Source of the DNA: Methylotenera sp965234545
GTDB taxonomy: Bacteria; Pseudomonadota; Gammaproteobacteria; Burkholderiales; Methylophilaceae
DNA length: 64,000 bases
Direction of reading: 5' to 3'
Assembly: GCA_965234545.1 (NCBI GenBank)
Contig: OZ248348.1
Location: 1,550,001-1,614,000 of the forward strand
In this document: in pieces, positions 16,683 through 24,608 of the stretch
Layout of the letters: each line of letters starts with the position of its first letter
How positions within the stretch are numbered: position 1 is the stretch's first letter
Position numbers and translations under genes: made by a program
The notes under the pieces: generated by a model
Databases searched by the model: none
What the model was told of the DNA's origin: nothing
What the model saw: the letters and a program-made list of their open reading frames with translations, nothing else

Positions 16683-17594
16683 TTATTCGTCTACAAAGTA
16701 GTCAGAATCAATTTTTTTAACCATGTATATGGTCTCAGTTGAAACCCCTACATCGTTTTCAATCATTAGTCTTGCCAATGTAAACCCATTGATTAAAACA
16801 ACTTTATTGTTAATGTTTTTGACATACTCTTGCGCTTGTTTTGAAAAATCAGAGGTTGTTATAAACACGCCTTTGTGTGCCCGATTACCCTGCAAAGCCC
16901 CAACAAACTTTTGTATTTCCGGACTACCGACAGTGCCTTCCCAACGTTTGGCTTGTATATAAATTGAATCTAGCCCTAATTTGTCTTCGTCGATTATGCC
17001 ATCAATTCCACCATCACCTGTTTGCCCAATGGCACGCCCAGCGTCTGCGCGAGTACCCCCATATCCCATAGCCAACAATAGCTCAACAACTAAACGCTCA
17101 AAAAAGCTTGGCGAACACGCTTTAATATTTCCTAATAACTCGTCAGCTAAACCATTAACAATCTTTTGATGGGACTTTTCCAACAACTCTTCTGGGGTAT
17201 CTTCATAAGCATCTATGATAATTTCGGGTTTTGTTGATTGCTTTTCTTGCTCATTTTCTTTGAAAGAAATGTATTCTGGGAATTGCTCCAAATACTTCAT
17301 GTTAATAATCGCGGGAGTTTGTGCAAGAACGTCTAACCCCCTTTTGGTTATATTAATGAAGCTTCTTTTCTGCTGTTCTAAAAGCCCTGCTTTTTTAAGG
17401 TATGTTTTTGCCCAACCTACACGATTATCAAATGTTGGCGATTTCCCACTAGGTAGGAGTTGCGAACGCTCATCATCTGTAAGTTGATATTTTTTAGCTA
17501 ACATTTCTACTAAATTTCTAGTCTGGTGCTCACCACCATCTTTTACCGCCTCTAATAACGGCAACATCAAAGACTGAAAATCTGGTATTGCCAT
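16683..17594 (-). CDS. Mrr-like restriction endonuclease (type IV)
   Basis: A 303-residue protein matching the layout and length of E. coli Mrr (304). An N-terminal winged-helix Mrr_N domain (about 8-92) would bind DNA. The C-terminal PD-(D/E)xK nuclease domain (about 160-285) has FERLVVELL, the catalytic GDGGIDGII (Asp198) and the QAK triad (Gln214-Ala-Lys216). Mrr-type enzymes cut methylated DNA. The gene is clearly more AT-rich than its neighbours (many AAA, TTT and ATT codons), a sign of transfer, yet it sits 8 bp after aspS and 3 bp before the VOC gene. An AGAGG ribosome site lies 5 bases before its ATG. No methylase gene is adjacent. Confidence 0.88.
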   Translation of the reverse strand: MAIPDFQSLMLPLLEAVKDGGEHQTRNLVEMLAKKYQLTDDERSQLLPSGKSPTFDNRVGWAKTYLKKAGLLEQQKRSFINITKRGLDVLAQTPAIINMKYLEQFPEYISFKENEQEKQSTKPEIIIDAYEDTPEELLEKSHQKIVNGLADELLGNIKACSPSFFERLVVELLLAMGYGGTRADAGRAIGQTGDGGIDGIIDEDKLGLDSIYIQAKRWEGTVGSPEIQKFVGALQGNRAHKGVFITTSDFSKQAQEYVKNINNKVVLINGFTLARLMIENDVGVSTETIYMVKKIDSDYFVDE

Positions 17595-17602
17595 AAAAAC
17601 CT

Positions 17603-19393
17603 CTATTGAGCCGCCGGTGTTTGCGTGCGCAAACGAATGTGCAACTCGCGCAATTGTTTTTCGTCCACCGCATTAGGCGCGTTAGTCATCAGGCATTGCG
17701 CGCGCTGGGTTTTAGGGAAGGCAATCACGTCGCGTATTGATTCTGCACCGGTCATCAGCGTGACCAATCGGTCTAAACCAAAGGCTAAGCCGCCATGCGG
17801 TGGCGCGCCGTATTGCAAGGCCTCCAATAAGAAGCCGAATTTTTCTTGTGCTTCTTCTTTGCTGATTTTAAGGGCATCGAATACTTTAGATTGGATGTCT
17901 TGTTTGTGGATACGCACTGAACCGCCACCCACTTCCCAACCGTTTAACACCATGTCGTAGGCTTTGGATAAAGCCGCACCCGGATTGCTGACCAACAAAT
18001 CTTCGTGGCCGTCCTTAGGCGCGGTAAACGGATGGTGCAAGGCTGCCCATCTGTCGTTTTCTTCGTCGTGCTCAAACATGGGGAAATCCACCACCCATAA
18101 TGGCGCCCAAGCACGGCCATCGACGTGACCTTTGTCGTGACCGACTTTAAGGCGTAGCGCACCCAAGGCTTCGTTCACCACTTTGGCTTTATCGGCACCG
18201 AAGAAAACGATGTCGCCATTTTGCGCACCGGTTCTATCTATGATGGCCTGCAACGCAGTGACATGGATGTTTTTAACGATAGGGCTTTGCAAGCCTTCTT
18301 CGTTTAATTTTGTGGTGTCGTTAATCTTGATGTAAGCCAAGCCTTTGGCACCGTAAATTTTCACAAACTCGGTGTAAGCATCAATTTCGCTACGGGCAAT
18401 AGCGGCGCCATTGGGCACACGCAAAGCCGCCACACGGCCACCGGCCATGTTGGCCGCACCAGCAAACACTTTAAAATCCACGTCTTTCATGACGTCAGAC
18501 ATCTCGGTGATTTCCAAGGTGACGCGCATGTCCGGTTTATCCGAACCATAACGGTTCATGGCTTCATGGAAAGACATGCGGGGGAAGCTGGCAGGCAAAT
18601 CGACGTTTTGCACTTTTTTCAGCATTTGCCTGATCATTTCCTCAACTATGTCCATGATTTCGTTTTCGGTCATGAAGGAGGTTTCAAGGTCGACTTGCGT
18701 GAATTCAGGCTGCCTATCGGCGCGCAAATCTTCATCGCGGAAGCATTTGGTAATTTGGAAATAACGATCGAAACCCGACACCATTAGCAATTGTTTAAAT
18801 AACTGCGGGGATTGCGGCAAGGCAAAGAACTGGCCATCGTGCACACGACTAGGCACCAAGTAATCACGCGCGCCTTCTGGGGTGGAGCGGGTTAACATCG
18901 GTGTTTCCACTTCAATAAAGCCATTAGCATCCAAGTAATCGCGCAAGGTTTTAGCCACGCGGTAACGCAACATCATGTTCTTTTGCATGGCTGGGCGACG
19001 CAAATCGATGTAACGGTGTTCCAAGCGCACGGTTTCCGTGAGGTTTTCGTCGTCCAACATAAATGGCGGCGTAAGCGAGGCATTGAGCACTTCAATTTCC
19101 GTGGCGATCATTTCCACTTCGCCGGTGGCCAAGTTGGCATTGGTCGCGCCTTCTGGCCGAGCCCGTACTTCGCAGACAATTTTTAATACGTATTCACTGC
19201 GCACGCTTTCGGCAACGGCAAAAGCGGCTTTAGCATCGGGGTTCACGACGATTTGCGCCAAGCCTTCACGGTCACGCAAATCGATAAAGATCACGCCACC
19301 GTGGTCACGGCGACGGTGTGCCCAACCGCATAAAGTAACAGTTTGGCCTATGTGTTGGCGGTTTAAATGGCCGCAATAATGGGTACGCATCAT
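17603..19393 (-). CDS. aspS: Aspartyl-tRNA synthetase, probably non-discriminating
   Basis: Class II synthetase of 596 residues: an N-terminal OB-fold anticodon-binding domain (1-105), a catalytic core with an inserted GAD domain (about 290-410), and motif 3 in GLAFGLDRLVTLM. The N-terminal domain shows His31 (RRRDHGG) and Gly82 (RPEGATN). These are the residues found in the non-discriminating Pseudomonas enzyme, where E. coli AspRS has Leu and Lys. Such enzymes charge both tRNA(Asp) and tRNA(Asn), and GatCAB (511-1959 and upstream) then makes Asn-tRNA. The frame opens ATG ATG at 19393/19390. It follows the DUF502 and FmdB genes, a common betaproteobacterial order. Confidence 0.95.
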   Translation of the reverse strand: MMRTHYCGHLNRQHIGQTVTLCGWAHRRRDHGGVIFIDLRDREGLAQIVVNPDAKAAFAVAESVRSEYVLKIVCEVRARPEGATNANLATGEVEMIATEIEVLNASLTPPFMLDDENLTETVRLEHRYIDLRRPAMQKNMMLRYRVAKTLRDYLDANGFIEVETPMLTRSTPEGARDYLVPSRVHDGQFFALPQSPQLFKQLLMVSGFDRYFQITKCFRDEDLRADRQPEFTQVDLETSFMTENEIMDIVEEMIRQMLKKVQNVDLPASFPRMSFHEAMNRYGSDKPDMRVTLEITEMSDVMKDVDFKVFAGAANMAGGRVAALRVPNGAAIARSEIDAYTEFVKIYGAKGLAYIKINDTTKLNEEGLQSPIVKNIHVTALQAIIDRTGAQNGDIVFFGADKAKVVNEALGALRLKVGHDKGHVDGRAWAPLWVVDFPMFEHDEENDRWAALHHPFTAPKDGHEDLLVSNPGAALSKAYDMVLNGWEVGGGSVRIHKQDIQSKVFDALKISKEEAQEKFGFLLEALQYGAPPHGGLAFGLDRLVTLMTGAESIRDVIAFPKTQRAQCLMTNAPNAVDEKQLRELHIRLRTQTPAAQ

Positions 19394-19438
19394 AAATAAA
19401 GTCTTGTTAAATAGTCGTTAAAAATTAAAAAATCATGC

Positions 19439-20056
19439 CTACAGATTGGCCTGCTGGGCACTTGGTTTAGGTGGCGGCGCCACCACTCCCATGGAAATAA
19501 TGTATTTCAGCGCTTCGTCCACGCTCATGTCCAATTCCACCACATCGGCCCGTGGCAGCATCAAAAAATAGCCACCGGTTGGGTTAGGCGTGGTCGGTAC
19601 ATAGACGCTCAAATAGTCGCCGCTTAAATGGTTAGCCACGTCGCCACCCGGCTTGCCGGTGACAAAGGCGATGGTCCACGCACCCGGCCTTGGAAACTGC
19701 ACCAACACCGCTTGCCTAAAGGCATTGCCTGAATCAGAAAATAAGGTGTCCGACACTTGCTTCACACTGGCGTAGATGGATTTCACCACCGGCACTCTGG
19801 CCAATAAGGCTTCCCATATTAGTATCAAGCGTTTGCCAAAAAAATTGGTGGCGATCACACCGGTGACAAATATAATCAACAAGGTCAGTATGGCGCCCAT
19901 GCCTGGAATGTCTAAGCCTAATTGCGCTTTCGGCCGCCAGGTTTCTGGCAACAACAACAGGCTTTGATCCATCATGCCAACCAAGCCAGAAATCACCCAA
20001 ACGGTGATAAACAAGGGCACTAAGACAAGCAAGCCGGTAATAAAGTATTTTTTCAT
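19439..20056 (-). CDS. DUF502 family inner-membrane protein
   Basis: A 205-residue membrane protein starting MKKYFITGLLVLVPLFITVWV. One membrane helix spans about 5-27 and a second about 52-75 (GAILTLLIIFVTGVIATNF). A conserved cytoplasmic domain follows with VPVVKSIYASVKQVSDTLF and YVPTTPNPTGGYF, the DUF502 hallmarks. Function is not known; related plant proteins (COV1-like) are linked to trafficking. A longer frame from TTG 20092 is less likely because ATG 20056 matches the family start. It lies between fmdB and aspS with short gaps, as in many betaproteobacteria. Confidence 0.9.
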   Translation of the reverse strand: MKKYFITGLLVLVPLFITVWVISGLVGMMDQSLLLLPETWRPKAQLGLDIPGMGAILTLLIIFVTGVIATNFFGKRLILIWEALLARVPVVKSIYASVKQVSDTLFSDSGNAFRQAVLVQFPRPGAWTIAFVTGKPGGDVANHLSGDYLSVYVPTTPNPTGGYFLMLPRADVVELDMSVDEALKYIISMGVVAPPPKPSAQQANL

Positions 20057-20101
20057 TTGAATAGACTCATGCAGGCAAACGTATGGAAGCAAATTCGCTT
20101 T

Positions 20102-20377
20102 TTAATGGCAAGCACAACCGCTGGCACAAGGTGCAGCGGGCGCTGCCGCCTCAGACTTTTTTTCAGGGCTGCCGTCCTTTTTACTGCTAGCACCACTATT
20201 TTTAAAGTCGGTGGCATACCAACCGCTGCCATTTAATTGAAAACTAGGCGCAGACAGCTGTTTGCTAAATGCGTTAGCACCGCAAGCTGGGCAGGCTTCC
20301 GTAGTCACTTCACTCATCTTGCGCATGACTTCGGCTTTGTGACCACAAGTGGCGCATTGGTAATCATAAATAGGCAT
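20102..20377 (-). CDS. FmdB-type zinc ribbon protein
   Basis: Small 91-residue protein with the FmdB/CxxC regulatory zinc ribbon at its N-terminus: MPIYDYQCATCGH followed by EACPACGAN gives four zinc-ligand cysteines. The middle is Ser/Lys/Ala-rich and disordered, and the tail ends in a Cys/His cluster, CASGCACH, also usual for the family. Its role is unknown; the name comes from a gene linked to amide and formamide metabolism regulation. The ATG at 20377 has AGGTGA 5 bases upstream and is preferred to one five codons earlier. It is first in the fmdB-DUF502-aspS-mrr-VOC string. Confidence 0.9.
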   Translation of the reverse strand: MPIYDYQCATCGHKAEVMRKMSEVTTEACPACGANAFSKQLSAPSFQLNGSGWYATDFKNSGASSKKDGSPEKKSEAAAPAAPCASGCACH

Positions 20378-20475
20378 CAATTCACCTGTCACATCAATTA
20401 ATTAAGCGCGGATTATACCTTAATTGGCGAGCAGACTAAATCTCGCGCAAGTTAAAATTAGCCGCACAGTCGGCT

Positions 20476-21531
20476 TTAGTCCAGCTTAGCCAGACGGCAC
20501 GGCAGGCCAGTCGCCACGCTTTGCAATACCGCTTGTATGGCCTGGCAATTTTGCTTGGCATCTTGCAGACTCAATAAAGGCGGCCTGTCATGCAACACGC
20601 AATCGCTAAAATGGCTTATTTCCAGACTAAAGTGGTTGCTAGGCGCGATACGCTCTTCACCAAAACTTCCGTCGTCCAGCCCCCAACTAATCACCGCCTC
20701 GTCCTTTTCAAACACCCATGCGGCGTGGCATTTTATCCAGCCCTTGCTGCCTATAATTTCGTATTCGGACTTACGACTGCGCTCAAAACTGACGTCAAAA
20801 TGGCCAAAACGGACACGCCCTTGCGCATCCAAACCAAAGTCCAATACCCCGCTGCATACTGTGTCAGCGCCGTGCTCGTTTAACTTGGCCAAGGCGCTTA
20901 CCTTCAAGGCTTGCGCCGGCTGGCCATGCTCGGCAAAACACCAACGTAGCGCATGCATGGCGTACGGCCCGATATCCCACATAGCACCGCCGCCATCGGC
21001 CATGCTGCGATTGACTCGGTAGCGGCGCGCGGCTTGCATCAAAAATGAAAATGAAGCACGCGCCGACAACACATCGCCTATCAAACCTTGCGCAATCAAG
21101 GCCTGCAAGCGCGCATGCTGCGGATGAAAGCGGTACATAAAGCCTTCCATCAATTTAACTTGCTGATGCTGAGCGGCCATGGCCATGGCCTCGATGTCTT
21201 GCAGCTGGGTGGCCATGGGTTTTTCTATTAAACAATGCTTGCCCGCGGCAATGGCTTGCATGGCCCAATGCGCATGCTCTTCATTGGCCATAGGGCAATA
21301 AATCGCTTCCACTTTGGGGTCATTAATTAAACTGGCCAAATCGTCGTAGCAGTTCACATGCTGACTGTCGCCCACCGCGTATTTAGCTAAGGTCGCCGCG
21401 GCAGCCCCGGGCCGGCGGCTGGCAATGGCCACCAATTGCGCATTAGCGGCTGTCATGATGGCCGGCAGTAAGCGCTCGTTAACGCGAGCGGCGCCCAATA
21501 TGCCCCAGTTGAGTTTTTTTGGCACGGTCAT
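20476..21531 (-). CDS. Gfo/Idh/MocA family oxidoreductase
   Basis: A 351-residue NAD(P)-dependent dehydrogenase. The N-terminal Rossmann domain (about 8-130) opens with LNWGILGAARVNERLLPAI, a GxxGxA-type nucleotide loop, and holds the EKPMA motif (catalytic Lys region) near residue 105. The C-terminal domain (about 140-330) is the mixed alpha/beta sheet that binds the substrate, with DIGPYAMHALRW. The substrate, likely a sugar or polyol, cannot be read from sequence. Its ATG follows the TAA of the thioredoxin-like gene with no gap, so the two form an operon. Confidence 0.88.
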   Translation of the reverse strand: MTVPKKLNWGILGAARVNERLLPAIMTAANAQLVAIASRRPGAAAATLAKYAVGDSQHVNCYDDLASLINDPKVEAIYCPMANEEHAHWAMQAIAAGKHCLIEKPMATQLQDIEAMAMAAQHQQVKLMEGFMYRFHPQHARLQALIAQGLIGDVLSARASFSFLMQAARRYRVNRSMADGGGAMWDIGPYAMHALRWCFAEHGQPAQALKVSALAKLNEHGADTVCSGVLDFGLDAQGRVRFGHFDVSFERSRKSEYEIIGSKGWIKCHAAWVFEKDEAVISWGLDDGSFGEERIAPSNHFSLEISHFSDCVLHDRPPLLSLQDAKQNCQAIQAVLQSVATGLPCRLAKLD

Positions 21532-22086
21532 TTAATCCTCCAACCACTTTATGCTGCAGCCTATGCTGGCTATTTGCTCAGCGGGCCCCAAACCCGTCTC
21601 GGCGATGCCTCGCATGGCATGAAATAAATCACGGCTGCTGTGGCTGGCCGTTTCTTTACGGCTTTCATCAAAGCGGCCTCGGTATTGCAGTTGGCCTTGA
21701 CTGTTAAAGCCAAAAAAATCCGGCGTGCACACCGCACCGAAGGCCTTGGCCACTTGCTGGCTGGGGTCGACTAAATAAGCAAAAGGGAAATGCAGGTCAG
21801 CCGCTATTTTTTGCATGTGCTCAAAGCCGTCTTCCGGGTAAACGGTCACGTCATTGGACATGATGGCCACGCTATTGATGCCCAAGCTATTGAGCTCACG
21901 GCAATCGGCCACCAAGCGGGGCAAGATTGCTTTGACATAGGGACAATGATTGCAAATAAACATCACCAACAAGCCTTTTTCGCCCATCAGTTGATCGCGG
22001 CTTAAGCTACGGCCATCGACGTTGACTAAATTAAAATCCGGTGCCGGCCAACCGAAATCGCATACCGGCGGATGGATACTTGCCAT
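21532..22086 (-). CDS. Thioredoxin-fold redoxin (AhpC/TSA-like)
   Basis: A 184-residue thioredoxin-fold protein. The start APDFNLVNVDGRSLS and the active-site motif FICNHCPYVKAILPRL (a CxxC of Cys-Asn-His-Cys) match a cytoplasmic redoxin family often annotated as thioredoxin-like or alkyl hydroperoxide reductase-like. The cis-Pro loop appears in GAVCTPDFFGF. There is no signal peptide. The ATG at 22086 has GGAG 7 bases upstream and is preferred to TTG 22098. It is divergent from rsmE with 54 bp between starts, where TATAAT occurs at 22106-22111. Confidence 0.86.
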   Translation of the reverse strand: MASIHPPVCDFGWPAPDFNLVNVDGRSLSRDQLMGEKGLLVMFICNHCPYVKAILPRLVADCRELNSLGINSVAIMSNDVTVYPEDGFEHMQKIAADLHFPFAYLVDPSQQVAKAFGAVCTPDFFGFNSQGQLQYRGRFDESRKETASHSSRDLFHAMRGIAETGLGPAEQIASIGCSIKWLED

Positions 22087-22140
22087 GCAACACTCCAAAT
22101 GGTTTTATAATCGAATTTTATCACTTTAATTTGCTGACTC

Positions 22141-22875
22141 ATGGCGATCGCCCGTTTTTATCACCCCCACCCATTAGGCGTAGGCGAAGTCGTCAGCCTA
22201 TCCGATAACGCCAGTGCCCATGCCACCCGTGCATTGCGTTTGCAAGTGGGCGACCGCATCGGCTTGTTTAATGGCGATGGCCAAGATTACCAATGCCTAT
22301 TGCGTAGCATCAGCAAAACCGCCACCAGCGTCCAAGTGGAGAGCGCCGGCCTAGCCAACAAAGAATCGCCTTTACACATCACGCTATTGCAAGGCATATC
22401 CAGCGGCACGCGCATGGACTACACCATACAAAAAGCCACGGAATTAGGCGTCACTTGCATCCAACCACTGGCCACCGAACGCAGCGTGGTTAAACTCAGC
22501 GCCGAACGCGCAGAAAAACGCTTGGCGCATTGGCAAAACATCGTTTACTCGGCCTGCGAACAGTGCGGCCGCGCCAGCATCCCATCGGTGCTAGCCCCGC
22601 TCAGCCTCAGTCAATGGCTGGCCAAGCATGCCGACAGCCACAGCACGCAACTATTGCTTAATCCGGTAGGCGCAACACGCCTAGCCGATTTAACTGCAGG
22701 CCATGGCTCGATTGCATTGCTCATAGGCGCAGAAGGCGGCTTAACCGATGCAGAAATCCGCTTAGCCAGCCAGCACGGCTTTCAATCCATCGTTTTGGGC
22801 CCGCGCATACTGCGCACCGAGACCGCCGCCCTAACCGCCATCACCGTTATGCAAAGTCTTTGGGGCGATTTCTAG
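22141..22875 (+). CDS. rsmE: 16S rRNA (uracil1498-N3)-methyltransferase
   Basis: SPOUT-fold methyltransferase that methylates U1498 of 16S rRNA near the decoding site, using SAM. It has 244 residues. An N-terminal PUA-like RNA-binding domain (about 1-70) opens ARFYHPHPLGVG. The C-terminal knotted SPOUT domain has LLQGISSGTRMDYTIQKATELGV, the SAM-loop LIGAEGGLTDAEI and the knot GPRILRTETAALTAI. The ATG at 22141 is the first in frame. It reads toward argA, 73 bp downstream, but the AT-rich gap suggests argA has its own promoter. Confidence 0.95.
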   Translation: MAIARFYHPHPLGVGEVVSLSDNASAHATRALRLQVGDRIGLFNGDGQDYQCLLRSISKTATSVQVESAGLANKESPLHITLLQGISSGTRMDYTIQKATELGVTCIQPLATERSVVKLSAERAEKRLAHWQNIVYSACEQCGRASIPSVLAPLSLSQWLAKHADSHSTQLLLNPVGATRLADLTAGHGSIALLIGAEGGLTDAEIRLASQHGFQSIVLGPRILRTETAALTAITVMQSLWGDF

Positions 22876-22891
22876 CCTAACACTTGCTTTA

Positions 22892-22928
22892 TTTACAAAT
22901 TAATTTTATTATTTTGTAAAATTTACAA
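22892..22928. promoter_or_regulatory. Palindromic element upstream of argA (putative operator/promoter)
   Basis: TTGTAAA-A-TTTACAA at 22914-22928 is a 15-bp palindrome with perfect 7-bp arms. A further half-site, TTTACAA, lies at 22892-22898, 22 bp earlier. The palindrome overlaps TACAAT at 22924-22929, a good -10 match, though no convincing -35 is present. It ends 20 bp before the argA ATG. It does not match the E. coli ARG box. A TTACAAT also occurs at 24558-24564 before argB. An operator for the HTH domain of the fused ArgA is a plausible inference. Confidence 0.5.
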
Positions 22929-22948
22929 TAAAACAAGGCGCATCACCC

Positions 22949-24547
22949 ATGTCACTGGCTCACGCTATCCGTAATCGGCGCAAAGCATTGCGCATGACCC
23001 TGCAAACCTTGGCCGCCCAAGTGGCCGCCGATGCAGGCAATTTATCGCGCATAGAGCGGGGCGAATTGGGCATCAACGAGAGCTTGTTGCGTAAAGTGGC
23101 CGCCGCCTTGGATTGCACCCCAGCTTACTTGTATGCCCACAGCGAGCTGCCTGTTAACACGGCATCCGGGCCAGAAACGCGCTTGGCCAACAAACCCTCA
23201 TCGCAACCGCATGCCAAAGATTTTGTGCAGTGGTTTCGCTCGGCCACGCCTTACATCCACGCCTTTGGCGGCCGCACCTTTGTCATAGCCTTTGGCGGCG
23301 AGGTGGTGGACGAAAAACAATTTGTCGCCTTGTCTCACGATTTAAATTTGCTCGCCAGCCTAGAAGTGCGCCTGGTATTGGTGCACGGCGCCAGGCCGCA
23401 AATTGAACGGCGTTTAAAACGGGATAAACTCACGCCTAAATTTGTCGATGGCTTACGCGTCACCGATGACGACGCCATGGAAGCTGTAAAAGAAGCCAAT
23501 GGCGCCATACGGGTAGAGATAGAAGCCTTGCTGTCCATGGGACTGGTCAATTCCCCCATGGCCGGCGCGGACATACGCGTGGCCAGCGGCAATTTCGTCA
23601 CGGCCAAACCCAGTGGCGTGCGCAATGGTGTGGATTTGCAACACACCGGCGAAGTGCGGCGGGTCGATGCCTTTGCCATGCAAAAACGCCTAGACGACGG
23701 CGAATTGGTCTTGCTGTCGCCATTGGGCTACTCCCCCACCGGCGAGGCGTTTAACCTAAGCCTAGAGGACGTGGCAGTGAGCGCCGCCACCGCCTTGGAT
23801 GCCGATAAGCTGATTTTCTTAATGGACTCAGCCGGCGTACACAATTTGCGTGGCGAATTGCTGCGTGAAATGACCGCTGAAAAGGCCGGCAATTTGCTGA
23901 AAAATATCCAAACCCGGGCGCAGGAAAACGAACAAGCCATCAACGTATCCGAAGACGTGATCTACTACCTGCCGGCCGCCGTTAGGGCTTGCGGCCACGG
24001 CGTCGCGCGCACCCACCTTATTTCTCGACACATAGACGGCGCCATCATACAAGAGCTGTTTACCGTCGACGGCATAGGCACCATGGTCACCGAATTGAGC
24101 TTAGAGAGCATGCGCCAAGCCGACATCGATGACGTAGGCGGCATACTGAAACTGATAGAACCGCTGGAAGCCGAAGGCTTTTTAGTGCGCCGCGGACGCG
24201 AGCGCATCGAAATGGAAATCGACCACTTTTACGTGATGGAGCACGATAACCGAGTGATAGGCTGCGCGGCACTTTACCCTTTTAGAGCAGAACGCACGGC
24301 AGAATTTGCTTGCCTAGCCATAGACCCCGCTTACCGCGGCGCCGGCCGCGGCGACAAGCTATTTTACTTCTGCGCGCAGGCAGCCAAAACATTGGGCTTT
24401 AAAAGCTTGTTTTGCTTAACCACGCGCACCGAGCATTGGTTTTTGGAGCGCGGCTTCACCGAGCAAAGCGTAGACAAATTGCCGGCGGAAAAACAAAAAC
24501 TTTATAATTTCCAGCGCAATTCTAAGGTTTTTAACAAAACGCTGTAG
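22949..24547 (+). CDS. argA: N-acetylglutamate synthase with an N-terminal Cro/C1-type HTH domain
   Basis: ArgA acetylates glutamate with acetyl-CoA, the first step of arginine synthesis. The 532 residues exceed E. coli ArgA (443) by an N-terminal XRE-family HTH (1-65): helices include MTLQTLAAQVAAD and the recognition segment GNLSRIERGE, with the 9-residue turn spacing of classical Cro/C1 proteins. A Pro/Ser linker (66-88) follows. The amino-acid-kinase-like arginine-sensing domain (about 90-360) has FVIAFGGEVV and LVHGARPQIERR. The GNAT domain (about 385-532) has the acetyl-CoA loop YRGAGRG (462-468). No ATG lies between the HTH and the kinase-like domain, so the fusion is one frame. AAGG is 11 bases before the ATG. 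argB follows by 61 bp. Confidence 0.92.
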   Translation: MSLAHAIRNRRKALRMTLQTLAAQVAADAGNLSRIERGELGINESLLRKVAAALDCTPAYLYAHSELPVNTASGPETRLANKPSSQPHAKDFVQWFRSATPYIHAFGGRTFVIAFGGEVVDEKQFVALSHDLNLLASLEVRLVLVHGARPQIERRLKRDKLTPKFVDGLRVTDDDAMEAVKEANGAIRVEIEALLSMGLVNSPMAGADIRVASGNFVTAKPSGVRNGVDLQHTGEVRRVDAFAMQKRLDDGELVLLSPLGYSPTGEAFNLSLEDVAVSAATALDADKLIFLMDSAGVHNLRGELLREMTAEKAGNLLKNIQTRAQENEQAINVSEDVIYYLPAAVRACGHGVARTHLISRHIDGAIIQELFTVDGIGTMVTELSLESMRQADIDDVGGILKLIEPLEAEGFLVRRGRERIEMEIDHFYVMEHDNRVIGCAALYPFRAERTAEFACLAIDPAYRGAGRGDKLFYFCAQAAKTLGFKSLFCLTTRTEHWFLERGFTEQSVDKLPAEKQKLYNFQRNSKVFNKTL

Positions 24548-24608
24548 TAAATTTTAGTTACAATGTGGCAAAGTTAATCACACCGCAAATAAAGCCGATG
24601 GAACCCTT

